Counted from the first letter of the stretch, positions 8,597 through 16,357 are shown. The stretch: DNA of 56,049 nucleotides from JAVBOW01 sp031550125 (GCA_031550125.1 JAVBOW010000007.1:1-56049); one strand, 5' to 3'. Program-made: numbers and translations. The notes: generated from the letters alone by a model not told the origin.

Positions 8597-9496
8597 TTAT
8601 TCGGCTATCCCGGTTTCCGGGTTGTTTTCCTGCCAGGCGGTGATGGTCGCGTCGGTCAGGAGCGGAGTGCGCTGTACGATGATATTCCAGGTATAAGTGT
8701 TGCCTGCGGCCAGTGTGGTGGCGGGGATATCGAACAAGAAGACGTCCGAGGCAACGTTATTGAGGCGGAATTCGATCTTGGCCGTACCGGCGGTAGTGTA
8801 GGCGACCGGAAGAACTATTGCGCGGTATACGCCGCCGGCCGTGGCCGTCTTGGTCGCAATGTCAGCGGTGGTGCCTTCCGCACTCACAACACCGGTAGCT
8901 AGGTTGAGCGAGGCCGTGGTGTTCATCCCCGTGATAACGACGCTCATAGCCGCCAGGTCGGCGGCCACGAGCCCTTCGCCGGCCGTGGTGTTGATGACCA
9001 GTTGGGTGAGCTTGTGGACGAAAGTGAGCGACACGCCGGTGCTATTCTTATTCTTGCTCGTGGCGTTGTTGCTCCACAGCACATCGATATTTTCGGGCGT
9101 GGTCTGCGTAGCTACGCTGAGGGGGTAGGCGAAAGCAGTGATAGTCGCCAGATAGGGACAGTAGGCGATAAAGTCCACGTCGCCCGACTGTGGATAGTAG
9201 ATCTTCTGGTCGCCGGCCGAAGGCGTGAGGGTGCCTGTAATGCCCGCCGTGCTGGTGTAGCTGCGGTTGTCGGCGCCCATCGAGATGTTGCCCGAAGCGA
9301 GCGGCTGCCCGGCGGTCTTCATGAAAATGCCTACGCGGTCGCCCGCGGTCCAGGTGTTGCCCGAAGCGCGCGCTTCGATGCCCGAAGTGAATGTGGCCTC
9401 GATGGGGGCCTTGAAGGAAGTATCCTGCTCTTTGTCGCAGGAGGTGAATGCTATGGCAGCGCAGGCTGCGGCGATAATATTTTTTGCGGTTTTCAT
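8597..9496 (-). CDS. Fimbrillin family lipoprotein (operon gene 5)
   Basis: A 299-residue fimbrillin (Mfa-like) protein. The lipoprotein signal ends FTSC (Cys20) followed by DKEQD. Diagnostic blocks follow in order: ARASGNTWTAGDRVGIFMK, YYPQSGDVDFIAYCPY, LLW-like IDVLWSNNATSKNKN and LTFVHKLTQLVIN. It ends with a strand and the ITAWQENNPETGIAE tail that matches the other fimbrillins of this operon. Such proteins are exported as lipoproteins and, in characterised type V pili, are assembled into a shaft after cleavage of an N-terminal strand. It is closely similar to genes 3 and 4, suggesting tandem duplication. Genes are spaced 9-19 bp apart here. Confidence 0.9.
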   Translation of the reverse strand: MKTAKNIIAAACAAIAFTSCDKEQDTSFKAPIEATFTSGIEARASGNTWTAGDRVGIFMKTAGQPLASGNISMGADNRSYTSTAGITGTLTPSAGDQKIYYPQSGDVDFIAYCPYLATITAFAYPLSVATQTTPENIDVLWSNNATSKNKNSTGVSLTFVHKLTQLVINTTAGEGLVAADLAAMSVVITGMNTTASLNLATGVVSAEGTTADIATKTATAGGVYRAIVLPVAYTTAGTAKIEFRLNNVASDVFLFDIPATTLAAGNTYTWNIIVQRTPLLTDATITAWQENNPETGIAE

Positions 9497-9515
9497 GGCT
9501 GTGGCTGTTTTGGGA

Positions 9516-10418
9516 TTATTTTGCGGTGCCGATATTCGAACCTCCGTCGTTCCAGTCGGTTATAGAGGCGGTTACTTCTATAGCCGTGCGGGCCAGGGTG
9601 ATATTCCATGTGTAGGTGGTACCCGGCAGAAGGGTCATGGCGGGAATGTCGTAGCCGAACTTATCGTCGTCGGCGTTGTTGAGACTCAGCTCCAGCTTGG
9701 CCGCGCCGGCCGTGGCCAGGGTGGCGGGAAGGATGATGGCACAGTAGCCGCTGCCGGCCGTGACGGTCTTGGCGGTGATGTCGACAGGAGTGTTTGCCGT
9801 GCCCAGGGCGCCGCTGGCCAGGTTGAAGGGGGCGGCGGTGTTCATGCCCTTTATCTTTATTGTCAGGCCAGTCAGGTCGGCTGCCACAAGCCCTTCGCCC
9901 GCGGATGCATTTATGACTATCCGGGTAAGTTTGTGTGCGAAAGTGAGCGCCACGTCCACGCTGTTCTTGTTTTTGCCTGCAGCGTCGTTACTCCACAGCA
10001 GGTCGATAGAGGCCTGGTCGCTTTGGTCTGCGACATTCACGGGATAAGAATAACCAGTGATGGTGGATCGATAAGGATAGTAGGCTATGAAATCCACCGA
10101 GCCTGAAAAGGGATAATAGATGGTCTGGTCGGTGGGCGTGTCGGAGGCCGTAAGGGCTACGGAACTCCCTGCGGCGGCGGTGTAAAGGCGGTTGTCGGCG
10201 CCCATGGAAATCGAGCCCGAAGCGAGCGCCTCACCGGCGGTCTTCATAAAGATACCCACCTGGTCGCCGGCGGCCCAGGCGTTGCCTGCGGCCCTCGAGA
10301 CTATACCCGACCGGAAGCGAACCTCTACCGGACCCTGCTGCGAGGCGGTTTCGTCTTTGTTACACGATATTAGCGCTATGGCTGTGCAGGCTGCGATGAT
10401 ATATTTTGTCGTTTTCAT
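9516..10418 (-). CDS. Fimbrillin family lipoprotein (operon gene 4)
   Basis: A 300-residue fimbrillin. The signal MKTTKYIIAACTAIALISC has Cys19 as lipidation site, followed by NKDE. Family blocks are RAAGNAWAAGDQVGIFMK, YYPFSGSVDFIAYYPYRS, IDLLWSNDAAGKNKN and LTFAHKLTRIVIN. The C-terminal ASITDWNDGGSNIGTAK motif is shared across the operon. It is the closest relative of genes 3 and 5, and the three look like diverged tandem duplicates. A structural pilin role is the best inference, with the W-containing C-terminal strand a candidate for subunit-subunit contact, as C-terminal strands are in type V pili. Confidence 0.9.
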   Translation of the reverse strand: MKTTKYIIAACTAIALISCNKDETASQQGPVEVRFRSGIVSRAAGNAWAAGDQVGIFMKTAGEALASGSISMGADNRLYTAAAGSSVALTASDTPTDQTIYYPFSGSVDFIAYYPYRSTITGYSYPVNVADQSDQASIDLLWSNDAAGKNKNSVDVALTFAHKLTRIVINASAGEGLVAADLTGLTIKIKGMNTAAPFNLASGALGTANTPVDITAKTVTAGSGYCAIILPATLATAGAAKLELSLNNADDDKFGYDIPAMTLLPGTTYTWNITLARTAIEVTASITDWNDGGSNIGTAK

Positions 10419-10436
10419 GTTTTCGGGTTTTGCAGG

Positions 10437-11315
10437 TTATTTTATGGTTACGTCGTCCGATCCGCCGTTGCCCCATTCGGTGATTGTGGCCGTAACGTCT
10501 ATCAGGGTGCGCGAAAGGGTTATGTTGAACGTGCGCTCCTGTCCGGCAGCGAACACGGTGGCGGCGGGAATACTCCAGGTGAATACGTCGCCATCGGTAT
10601 TGTTCAGGGCCAGCTCGAGGCTTACGGTGTTGGGTGTGGCTACCGTCGCCGGGAGTACTATGGCGTGGTATAGGCTACCCGCCGTGACGGCCTTGGCTGT
10701 GATGTCGGCCACGGTCGATTGGCCGCTCAGTGTGCCGGTGGCGACGTCGAAGGAGGCTGCAGTGTTCATGCCGTTTATCTTTACGGTCATGGCCGTGAAG
10801 TCGGCCGAGGTGAGGCCCGTGCCCTTCAAAACGCTGAAGACGATCCTCGAGAGCTGGTGGGTGAAGGTCAGCTCCACGGCGGCCGTGGTTTTGGCCTTGT
10901 CGGTGGCGTTGTCGCTTCGCATCAGGTCGATGGCCTGCTGCGAGGCCTGCACCGCCACATCGACGGGGTAGGTATAACCGCTAACGGAGGCATTGTAAGG
11001 ATAATAGGCGATAAAGTCCACGTTTCCCGAAGAGGGGAAATAAATACGGTCGTCGCCCGTGGCGGCAAAGCTGCTGCCGGAGGAGAAGGCGTAGGGTTTA
11101 TTCGAGGCGTTTTCCTTGACGGTGTTTGTGCCGGTGGCTACCATATAAACGCCTATGCGGTCGCCGGTTTCCCATGAGGTACCCGAGGCCCGGGATATGG
11201 CGGACGAGAACCTGACCTCGGCGGGGCCTTCGCCTTTCGGCGTGGATTCTTTGGAGCATGAGGCGGCCGTAACGGCTGCCGAAACGATGAGGGTGGATAA
11301 GAAGAGTTTTTTCAT
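10437..11315 (-). CDS. Fimbrillin family lipoprotein (operon gene 3)
   Basis: A 292-residue fimbrillin. The lipoprotein signal ends TAASC (Cys20), followed by SKES. Hallmark segments are ISRASGTSWETGDRIGVYM, YFPSSGNVDFIAYYPYNA, IDLMRSDNATDKAKT and LTFTHQLSRIVFS. It ends ATITEWGNGGSDDVTIK. It lies 12 bp downstream of the FimB/Mfa2-like gene, making it the first pilin-type subunit in the operon. The family is clear. Which of genes 3, 4 and 5 forms the main shaft cannot be told from sequence. Confidence 0.9.
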   Translation of the reverse strand: MKKLFLSTLIVSAAVTAASCSKESTPKGEGPAEVRFSSAISRASGTSWETGDRIGVYMVATGTNTVKENASNKPYAFSSGSSFAATGDDRIYFPSSGNVDFIAYYPYNASVSGYTYPVDVAVQASQQAIDLMRSDNATDKAKTTAAVELTFTHQLSRIVFSVLKGTGLTSADFTAMTVKINGMNTAASFDVATGTLSGQSTVADITAKAVTAGSLYHAIVLPATVATPNTVSLELALNNTDGDVFTWSIPAATVFAAGQERTFNITLSRTLIDVTATITEWGNGGSDDVTIK

Positions 11316-11327
11316 TTTATAATGATT

Positions 11328-12161
11328 TTATATTAATTCAATGTCGTTCGAGGTGCGTTCCCATTCGGTGATAGTGGCCGTTACGGCAGCGCCTACGGGT
11401 GTGATAATATCGGCTGAGTAGGAGAGCGGGGTCTTTTTATCCGTGTTGAAACCTGACAACTCTGCCGATATGTCGCTGTCGATGGTTTGACTCCGGACAC
11501 TCCCGTCGGCGAAGGTGAAGACGATCTTGAGCATCTGCGACGAGCCCTGCACGTCCAGCAGACGCACAGTGGCCGAAATTTTGTCGTCGTTGAGGATAAA
11601 AACGGGCGCTACCTTCACCGCGCTGCCGACAGCCGCGTTGGTCTCGATGTCGATGGCTCCGGCTACGCCGGTAAGCTCGGCTTCGATACCGGTTATGCGG
11701 GCGGGATCGCCCTCTGTGACGGTCAGCGTGAACGATAGGTCGCGCACCTGCTGGCGCATGGTGGCCGCAAGGTCATAATTCTGGCCGCCCACTACAGTAA
11801 TATCATGGTGCCAGGTGAACAAACATCCGGGAGCGTGGTCGGCCACGCCCGCGGTGGTTTCGACGCTTGCAGTCGAGCCGCTGACGGTAATCTTGTCGGC
11901 CTGGCTGTAAAGCTTGACACAGTAATTGCCGGCAGGCACCGCGCTGGGAAAAGAAATCTTTCCGGCGGTAGGGATAACCGCGCTCTGTTGGCCTACGCAG
12001 GCAGTTACTTGCGACGGAGCCTGCTCGCCGGGTGTGCATTGCGAAAAATCCATCGTGAAGGACACTTGCGCCTCGGAAGGATTCGCAGGTTCGTTGATAG
12101 GCTGCCTTGTGCAGGAACACAATGCCGCCGCGACCGCGACATATGCCAATATTTTTTTCAT
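11328..12161 (-). CDS. FimB/Mfa2-like fimbrial lipoprotein (operon gene 2)
   Basis: A 277-residue lipoprotein whose signal ends ALCSC (Cys17). It lacks the fimbrillin GDxIGIFM block. Instead it has the two-sandwich layout typical of FimB/Mfa2 anchor proteins: a first domain ending around CLFTWHHDITVVGG, and a second starting VRDLSFTLTVTEGDPARITGIEAELTGV (the R-x-x-x-F-x-x-x-V pattern). It ends VTATITEWERTSNDIELI, which resembles the C-terminal motif of the downstream fimbrillins. FimB/Mfa2 proteins anchor type V pili to the outer membrane and limit their length. The position ahead of the pilins fits that role. DUF5119-type proteins are an alternative label. Confidence 0.72.
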   Translation of the reverse strand: MKKILAYVAVAAALCSCTRQPINEPANPSEAQVSFTMDFSQCTPGEQAPSQVTACVGQQSAVIPTAGKISFPSAVPAGNYCVKLYSQADKITVSGSTASVETTAGVADHAPGCLFTWHHDITVVGGQNYDLAATMRQQVRDLSFTLTVTEGDPARITGIEAELTGVAGAIDIETNAAVGSAVKVAPVFILNDDKISATVRLLDVQGSSQMLKIVFTFADGSVRSQTIDSDISAELSGFNTDKKTPLSYSADIITPVGAAVTATITEWERTSNDIELI

Positions 12162-12168
12162 ATTCAGA

Positions 12169-13242
12169 TTATTTTATAATTTTCCACACGAGCGATATGC
12201 CTGCCTGCGAGGGACCCCAGATATCTTTCGTCATATCCTTGTCCGTGTAGACCCTTTTGCCGTCCTCGATATGGAACGAGTCGTATTCCAGGTGGGTGCA
12301 GCCCAGCCCGATATTGAAGTCGACGCCCCAGTTGCGGCCCAGCGGAAGCCGGTAGCCCAGCGTTATGCTTCCGCCAAGGAGCGAGCCCTGGTAGCCGGTG
12401 TCCTTCGAGACGAGTTTGGCCAGAGGATAGCCGTAGATGTTGCAATCGCCGATATTGGCGCCCAGACCCACATAAAAACGTTTGGGTTGGCCCGGATACC
12501 AGCGCACTTCGGGGCTCACGAGCCACACGCGCTGGACTTTACCGTCACTGCCACCCCAATGGCTGTACGATCCGTCGAACTTTATGCCCACCGATGGACT
12601 CACGTGCCACTCGACGCCCAGGGAGGGGACTAACAGCGCATCGTACAACAGGTTGGTGCGCAGGTCCAGTGAGCAATACCTTTTTTCAGACTCAGGCTCA
12701 GGCAATAATTCCACTACCGGCGCGGGCCGGGGGGCGGGTTTGGGTTCGGGTTTCGGGGGCCTGGCGGGTTCTTCTACCGTCTTAGGCTCGGGGGTCGGCT
12801 CCGACGCCACGCGATTGGGGTCGTAGAACGAGACCAACACCACGTCCATCAGATCATTGTACGTTCCGACGTGGTTGTCGGTGATGAAATTGATCTCTTT
12901 GGCCTGTTTGCGAATAACGATCTCCGATTTTACGCGGTTAGAACGCACTCCGGCCAGCTTTACGTTGGCCAGTGAGTCTTTCATGGTCGAACTGTAGCCG
13001 TTAACCCAGATGTACGGAGTGTTACCCTGTCTGCGAAGCTTGCGCAACTCTTCAAAAAGACGGTTAAACATATCTTTGTTGTCCCTGATCCTTGGCGAAT
13101 TAAGATAGAATCCGTCGTTGCGCGGCTTGAAGAAGAACGTGAACACGGAGTCCGAAGGCTGGGTTATGGTTTGGGCGCTGACCGTGCCGACAAGAAGAGG
13201 GAGGATAGCTCCGAGCGCCAATAAAGATTTTCGTAGAAACAT
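12169..13242 (-). CDS. DUF3575 outer-membrane protein, first gene of the fimbrial operon
   Basis: A 357-residue protein, start MFLRKSLLALGAILPLLVGTVSAQ (cleavable signal, not a lipoprotein). Longer in-frame starts up to 13323 exist but lie upstream of the candidate promoter and add no signal-like sequence. Residues ~25-145 form an alpha/beta periplasmic part (VNGYSSTMKDSLANVKLAGVRSNRVKSEI resembles the OmpA-type small-region layout). A Pro/Glu/Lys-rich linker follows (about 147-180), then a C-terminal DUF3575 region with beta strands (LRTNLLYDALLVPSLGVEWH, GVDFNIGLGCTHLEYD). DUF3575 proteins commonly head fimbrial loci in Bacteroidales. A role as outer-membrane or wall-linking component is inferred. 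No Shine-Dalgarno sequence is seen. Confidence 0.85.
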   Translation of the reverse strand: MFLRKSLLALGAILPLLVGTVSAQTITQPSDSVFTFFFKPRNDGFYLNSPRIRDNKDMFNRLFEELRKLRRQGNTPYIWVNGYSSTMKDSLANVKLAGVRSNRVKSEIVIRKQAKEINFITDNHVGTYNDLMDVVLVSFYDPNRVASEPTPEPKTVEEPARPPKPEPKPAPRPAPVVELLPEPESEKRYCSLDLRTNLLYDALLVPSLGVEWHVSPSVGIKFDGSYSHWGGSDGKVQRVWLVSPEVRWYPGQPKRFYVGLGANIGDCNIYGYPLAKLVSKDTGYQGSLLGGSITLGYRLPLGRNWGVDFNIGLGCTHLEYDSFHIEDGKRVYTDKDMTKDIWGPSQAGISLVWKIIK

Positions 13243-13302
13243 TCTAATAATTTTTGTATTATGTTTATTAATAGTGGCAAAAAGGGGCCGATACTTTAAT
13301 AG

Positions 13303-13322
13303 TGTACAAATATATTTGTACA
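13303..13322. promoter_or_regulatory. 20-bp perfect palindrome with overlapping -7 boxes
   Basis: TGTACAAATA directly followed by its complement. It contains TATATTTG, a perfect Bacteroidetes -7 (TAnnTTTG), on the minus strand (13314-13307, 65 bp before the fimbrial start) and also on the plus strand (13311-13318). No good -33 TTTG is seen at the usual distance. It could be an operator that covers the fimbrial promoter. Confidence 0.6.
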
Positions 13323-13354
13323 AAAACTGTCCGTCGTATCATTTCCGCACGCGA

Positions 13355-13402
13355 ATGTGTCATTTTTACAATTCCGGAAAGTTTCATGTGTCATATTTAC
13401 AA
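13355..13402. repeat. Two 17-bp direct repeats, 31 bp apart
   Basis: ATGTGTCATTTTTACAA (13355-13371) and ATGTGTCATATTTACAA (13386-13402) differ at one base, and their starts are 31 bp (three helical turns) apart. They lie about 40-90 bp upstream of the fimbrial -7 box. They could be activator sites or recombinase arm sites. Confidence 0.7.
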
Positions 13403-13654
13403 GAACGATTCAAAAATACAATCGGCAGATAGCTGATCGGCGTGTTTGTGGCGGCTGCCGGAGGCAGTACTGTCTGTCGGGGATTTCTCGGCCAAGCCGA
13501 AATAAAAAGTTGCATATCATTACCTTGTAATCATATAAATAACTACAAATTAGATTATTGCGGTGGTTTTTGTTTTTTTTGTAATAGTAAAAAGAGCGAA
13601 TAGGAGTAGTTAAAACCAACAAAAATCGCTATCGCTTTCCCAAAATAAAAACTG

Positions 13655-14905
13655 TTAGCTATTTGGCTTATATTCGCTTATTTGCAGCATTTTGCATGCA
13701 AGTGTTTGCATCGCCTCGTCTATCTGACTGTTCTCAAAACTGTCGAGATAGATTTGCGTTGTGGCAAGGTCTGAATGGCCGAGGCTTTCTGAAATTATGG
13801 CAATATTGACCCCTGAGCGCTTTAGGACGGTCGCGTAGGTGTGGCGGGCTACGTAGGTGGTCAGAGGAGTTTTCAATCCTGCCAATTCGCCCAACTCCTT
13901 TAGCTGAATATTCACTTTACCAATGACCTTGTGGATACGGTCGAATTTCTGTCTTTCGGTTATGTGTTCCCGCTTATTGAGTATCGGGAAGATGTAGTCG
14001 GCATCGGCGTAATCCCCTCGGCTGTACTTGCGGATAATGGCCTCGGCTATCGGCATAAGGGGACACTTGATGTCCTTGCCCGTCTTGTGGCGGGTGTAGT
14101 ACACTCGGCCGTTCTGTATGTCGCAATGGCGTAAACGGGCTATATCCCCGAAATTTATCCCTGCTGTAAAGTATGTGAACAGGAAGATGTCTTTGGCAAA
14201 CGCAAGGTACGGGGACGGATAATCGGCGGGCAACTCGAAATCAATCAGCTTCTGCAATTCGTCCTTTTCGATGGCTCGTTTACGGGTGGGTGTCCACAGC
14301 CTACCGACTTTGAATTTAGTGAACGGATTGGCTTTCGGCACGAATAAATCCTCGGAGATGGCCTTGTTGTAGACGGCTTTCGTGATGGCGAATTTCGTGG
14401 CTATGCTGTTGTCCACATTGCCTCGCTTGCGCAGGAACAGTTCAAAATCGTTCAAAAACGCGAGGTCGATATCCTCCAACCTTACATTCGCCAACTGAGC
14501 CATATTCAGCAACGACACCGCCGACCTATGTTTAGATGCCGAGCCGTGTTTGCCGAGCGTTTCCAGACGGGCTATTTCACGCTCAAAGCAATCCGCAATG
14601 GTGAAGTTCGCCCGCCGTTTCTTCGTTTCAAACAGATTGTCGAATGTTACGGGAATTTCGAGTATTTCAAGCCGCTGTACCTTGCGCTTGTACTCGCTGA
14701 TTTGGCCGCTAATCTTCGCCTGTATTTCGGCGTAATCGGGGCAAAATGAGGACACGGTTTGCTGCTGGTTGTCCCAATGCTCGGGCAGGACTGAAACGCC
14801 TAAACCAATGAATTTGTTCTTCCTTTCGTGGGTGAAACGAATGGCAAGAGGAGAAGTGCCATTTTTGTAAACAACGTCATTTCTTTGCACAATTCTGATA
14901 TTCAT
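13655..14905 (-). CDS. Tyrosine recombinase/integrase
   Basis: A 416-residue site-specific recombinase. The N-terminus (MNIRIVQRNDVVYKNGTSPL...) is the arm-binding domain found in Bacteroidetes integrases, followed by a SAM-like core-binding domain (~100-200) and the catalytic domain (~225-400). Catalytic landmarks are Lys in YYTRHKTGKDIKCPL, RHTYATVLKRSG (Arg II), SLGHSDLATTQIYLDSF (His/Tyr nucleophile). The Arg I position reads TAGINFGDIARL with Asn where TG-[LM]-R is usual. IntDOT of CTnDOT also lacks Arg I, so this need not be inactivating. The start at 14905 is chosen because upstream codons run into poor sequence. It sits directly downstream of the tRNA-Lys 3' end and beside the fimbrial promoter, so it may integrate an island or control the pili. 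Confidence 0.9.
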   Translation of the reverse strand: MNIRIVQRNDVVYKNGTSPLAIRFTHERKNKFIGLGVSVLPEHWDNQQQTVSSFCPDYAEIQAKISGQISEYKRKVQRLEILEIPVTFDNLFETKKRRANFTIADCFEREIARLETLGKHGSASKHRSAVSLLNMAQLANVRLEDIDLAFLNDFELFLRKRGNVDNSIATKFAITKAVYNKAISEDLFVPKANPFTKFKVGRLWTPTRKRAIEKDELQKLIDFELPADYPSPYLAFAKDIFLFTYFTAGINFGDIARLRHCDIQNGRVYYTRHKTGKDIKCPLMPIAEAIIRKYSRGDYADADYIFPILNKREHITERQKFDRIHKVIGKVNIQLKELGELAGLKTPLTTYVARHTYATVLKRSGVNIAIISESLGHSDLATTQIYLDSFENSQIDEAMQTLACKMLQISEYKPNS

Positions 14906-14944
14906 AGCTTTGAATGAATATGCAGATAGTCGCTTTACATAGTT

Positions 14945-14965
14945 TATGTGTAAAATTATGTGTAA
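14945..14965. repeat. Two TATGTGTAA direct repeats upstream of the recombinase
   Basis: TATGTGTAA occurs at 14945-14953 and 14957-14965, 12 bp apart, between the recombinase start and the tRNA-Lys terminator. The ATGTGT core is shared with the 17-bp repeats at 13355 and 13386 on the other side of the gene. Confidence 0.5.
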
Positions 14966-15030
14966 CAAATGCCCTCAAAACGCCCTTTTTTACCCCAAAA
15001 TCGCCCAACCACATAGCCAACCCCCAAAAC

Positions 15031-15065
15031 AAAAACGCCGCATGTTATTCACATACAGCGTTTTT
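15031..15065 (-). terminator. Terminator of tRNA-Lys
   Basis: On the minus strand AAAAACGCTGTATGT pairs with ACATGCGGCGTTTTT around a GAATA loop, ending in a T-run. It lies 5 bp beyond the tRNA 3' end, and its A/T flanks could also work on the other strand. Confidence 0.8.
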
Positions 15066-15070
15066 AAAAG

Positions 15071-15143
15071 TGGTCCCTCTGGGGCTCGAACCCAGGACCC
15101 CAACATTAAGAGTGTCGTGCTCTACCAGCTGAGCTAAAGAACC
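15071..15143 (-). tRNA. tRNA-Lys (anticodon CTT)
   Basis: A 73-nt cloverleaf on the minus strand. The acceptor GGTTCTT pairs with AGGGACC (discriminator A), and the D arm is GCTCAGCTGGTAGAGC. The anticodon stem CGACA/TGTTG encloses loop CTCTTAA with anticodon CTT; the T arm CTGGG/CCCAG encloses TTCGAGC. CCA is not encoded. Its 3' end faces the recombinase gene. Confidence 0.95.
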
Positions 15144-15154
15144 GTTTGAGGGTG

Positions 15155-15185
15155 CAAAAATATATCTTTTTTTCTTTTTTTCAAA
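15155..15185 (-). promoter_or_regulatory. Promoter of tRNA-Lys
   Basis: Minus-strand TTTG (15185-15182), exactly 19 bp, then TATTTTTG (15162-15155): a full match to the Bacteroidetes sigma-ABfr consensus, 11 bp before the tRNA 5' end. Confidence 0.8.
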
Positions 15186-15287
15186 TTCCATGCATCTCAA
15201 AACGAATATTTGCGTAATGTTCTTTTATACAACGGCATTTTTTTTGCATCAGACGAGGGAAATTCAGAACCGCTAATATCGCAGACC

Positions 15288-16310
15288 ATGCAAAAGCTCA
15301 AACAAAACCAAGTTCTTTTACTTATCGCTGCAATCCTGTTGAGCGCAACCGCTTCAGCCCAGGTGGATGCCGGCGTCAAAGTTACCCCGGGGCAACAACA
15401 GGGCCAGATGCTCGACAGCGTAAGGAACACGCCTTATCCATATACATTCCCATTGTTGGGCAAGCGCGTGGCAGGGAGGGGATTCCTGCTACCCTACCCC
15501 ATTGGCGTGATGCTCAATTTATATCGCGGTTCGCAGGATGTAAACATATCCGACCTTGGCGTGGGCGTAAACGACGAACCGATGGTATCGCTCGACGAGA
15601 TGGTGAAATTCGGCGAGGTCCAGGCCAAAGTATCCAACGTAAACATGAGGGCCGACCTGTGGTTGCTGCCCTTCCTCGACCTTTACGGCATATTCGGCAA
15701 GGCGTGGGTGGAGACGCAGGTGAACATGAACTCCATAGCGGGCCACCCCGTGGACATAAGCACAACGGCCAAATTTGACGGCTACGTTTACGGCGCGGGG
15801 GGCATGCTCACGGGCGGCGTGCGGTCGGTGTTTTTCTCGGCCGATTACAATATGGTATGGACGCATTTCGATGCCATGACCACCAACAACCGCGTGTCGA
15901 ACTTCTCGTTACGGACGGGATATATATTCCATCTTAAGCGCGGGGATAACAACCTGGCCGTATGGAGCGGCGCAGGACGTGCCTTTATGAGCAGCAAAAC
16001 CGTAGGCGAGATAAAACTGTCGGACGTAGCGCCCGACATGGGCGAAGATTACCGGAGCAAAGATTGGTACGCCGACCTGTCGCCGGCAATGCAGCACATG
16101 ACCGACCAGGTAGTTGAGAACTTCGTCGACAAGCACAAGGGGGACGTGATACATTACACGCTCAAAAAACGTCCCACGCACAACTGGAGCATGATAGCGG
16201 GCGCGCAATACCAGGCCAACCGCCGCTGGCAGCTGCGTACCGAGGTCAATTTTCTCGGCGGACGCCGCTCCGGACTCATATCGGCAAACTACCGCTTCGG
16301 GATAAAATAA
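15288..16310 (+). CDS. Outer-membrane beta-barrel protein of unknown function
   Basis: A 340-residue protein with a cleavable signal (MQKLKQNQVLLLIAAILLSATASAQ). An in-frame ORF opens at 15210 but its first 26 residues are not signal-like. The mature protein is rich in alternating hydrophobic strands (VNMRADLWLLPFLDLYGIFGKAW, SADYNMVWTHF, SLRTGYIFHL) and ends GLISANYRFGIK with a near-terminal aromatic strand, typical of outer-membrane barrels. I do not recognise a named family. The next gene is also a barrel protein, so the two may be functionally linked. Confidence 0.8.
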   Translation: MQKLKQNQVLLLIAAILLSATASAQVDAGVKVTPGQQQGQMLDSVRNTPYPYTFPLLGKRVAGRGFLLPYPIGVMLNLYRGSQDVNISDLGVGVNDEPMVSLDEMVKFGEVQAKVSNVNMRADLWLLPFLDLYGIFGKAWVETQVNMNSIAGHPVDISTTAKFDGYVYGAGGMLTGGVRSVFFSADYNMVWTHFDAMTTNNRVSNFSLRTGYIFHLKRGDNNLAVWSGAGRAFMSSKTVGEIKLSDVAPDMGEDYRSKDWYADLSPAMQHMTDQVVENFVDKHKGDVIHYTLKKRPTHNWSMIAGAQYQANRRWQLRTEVNFLGGRRSGLISANYRFGIK

Positions 16311-16357
16311 TGCGCGCCATACCTTGTCCGGAAGATGTCGTTCGAATGTTTTTTCGC

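Larger units (their letters stand above)
13243..13654. other. 412-bp AT-rich regulatory region between fimbrial operon and recombinase
   Basis: No convincing gene lies here; a 70-codon minus-strand ORF at 13410-13622 has no recognisable features. The region holds a 20-bp palindrome with -7 boxes on both strands, two 17-bp direct repeats and a GC-rich patch at 13430-13500 with short hairpins (CTGCC/GGCAG, TCGGC/GCCGA). I looked for inverted repeats flanking the promoter, as in Bacteroidales phase-variable loci, and saw none. Confidence 0.6.

Noticed and set aside
13410..13622. 70-codon minus-strand ORF next to the recombinase
   Set aside because: No signal, motif or start context; covers hairpins and AT-rich spacer.
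13243..13654. Invertible (phase-variable) fimbrial promoter
   Set aside because: A recombinase neighbour made this attractive, but I found no inverted repeats flanking the promoter; only a palindrome and direct repeats.
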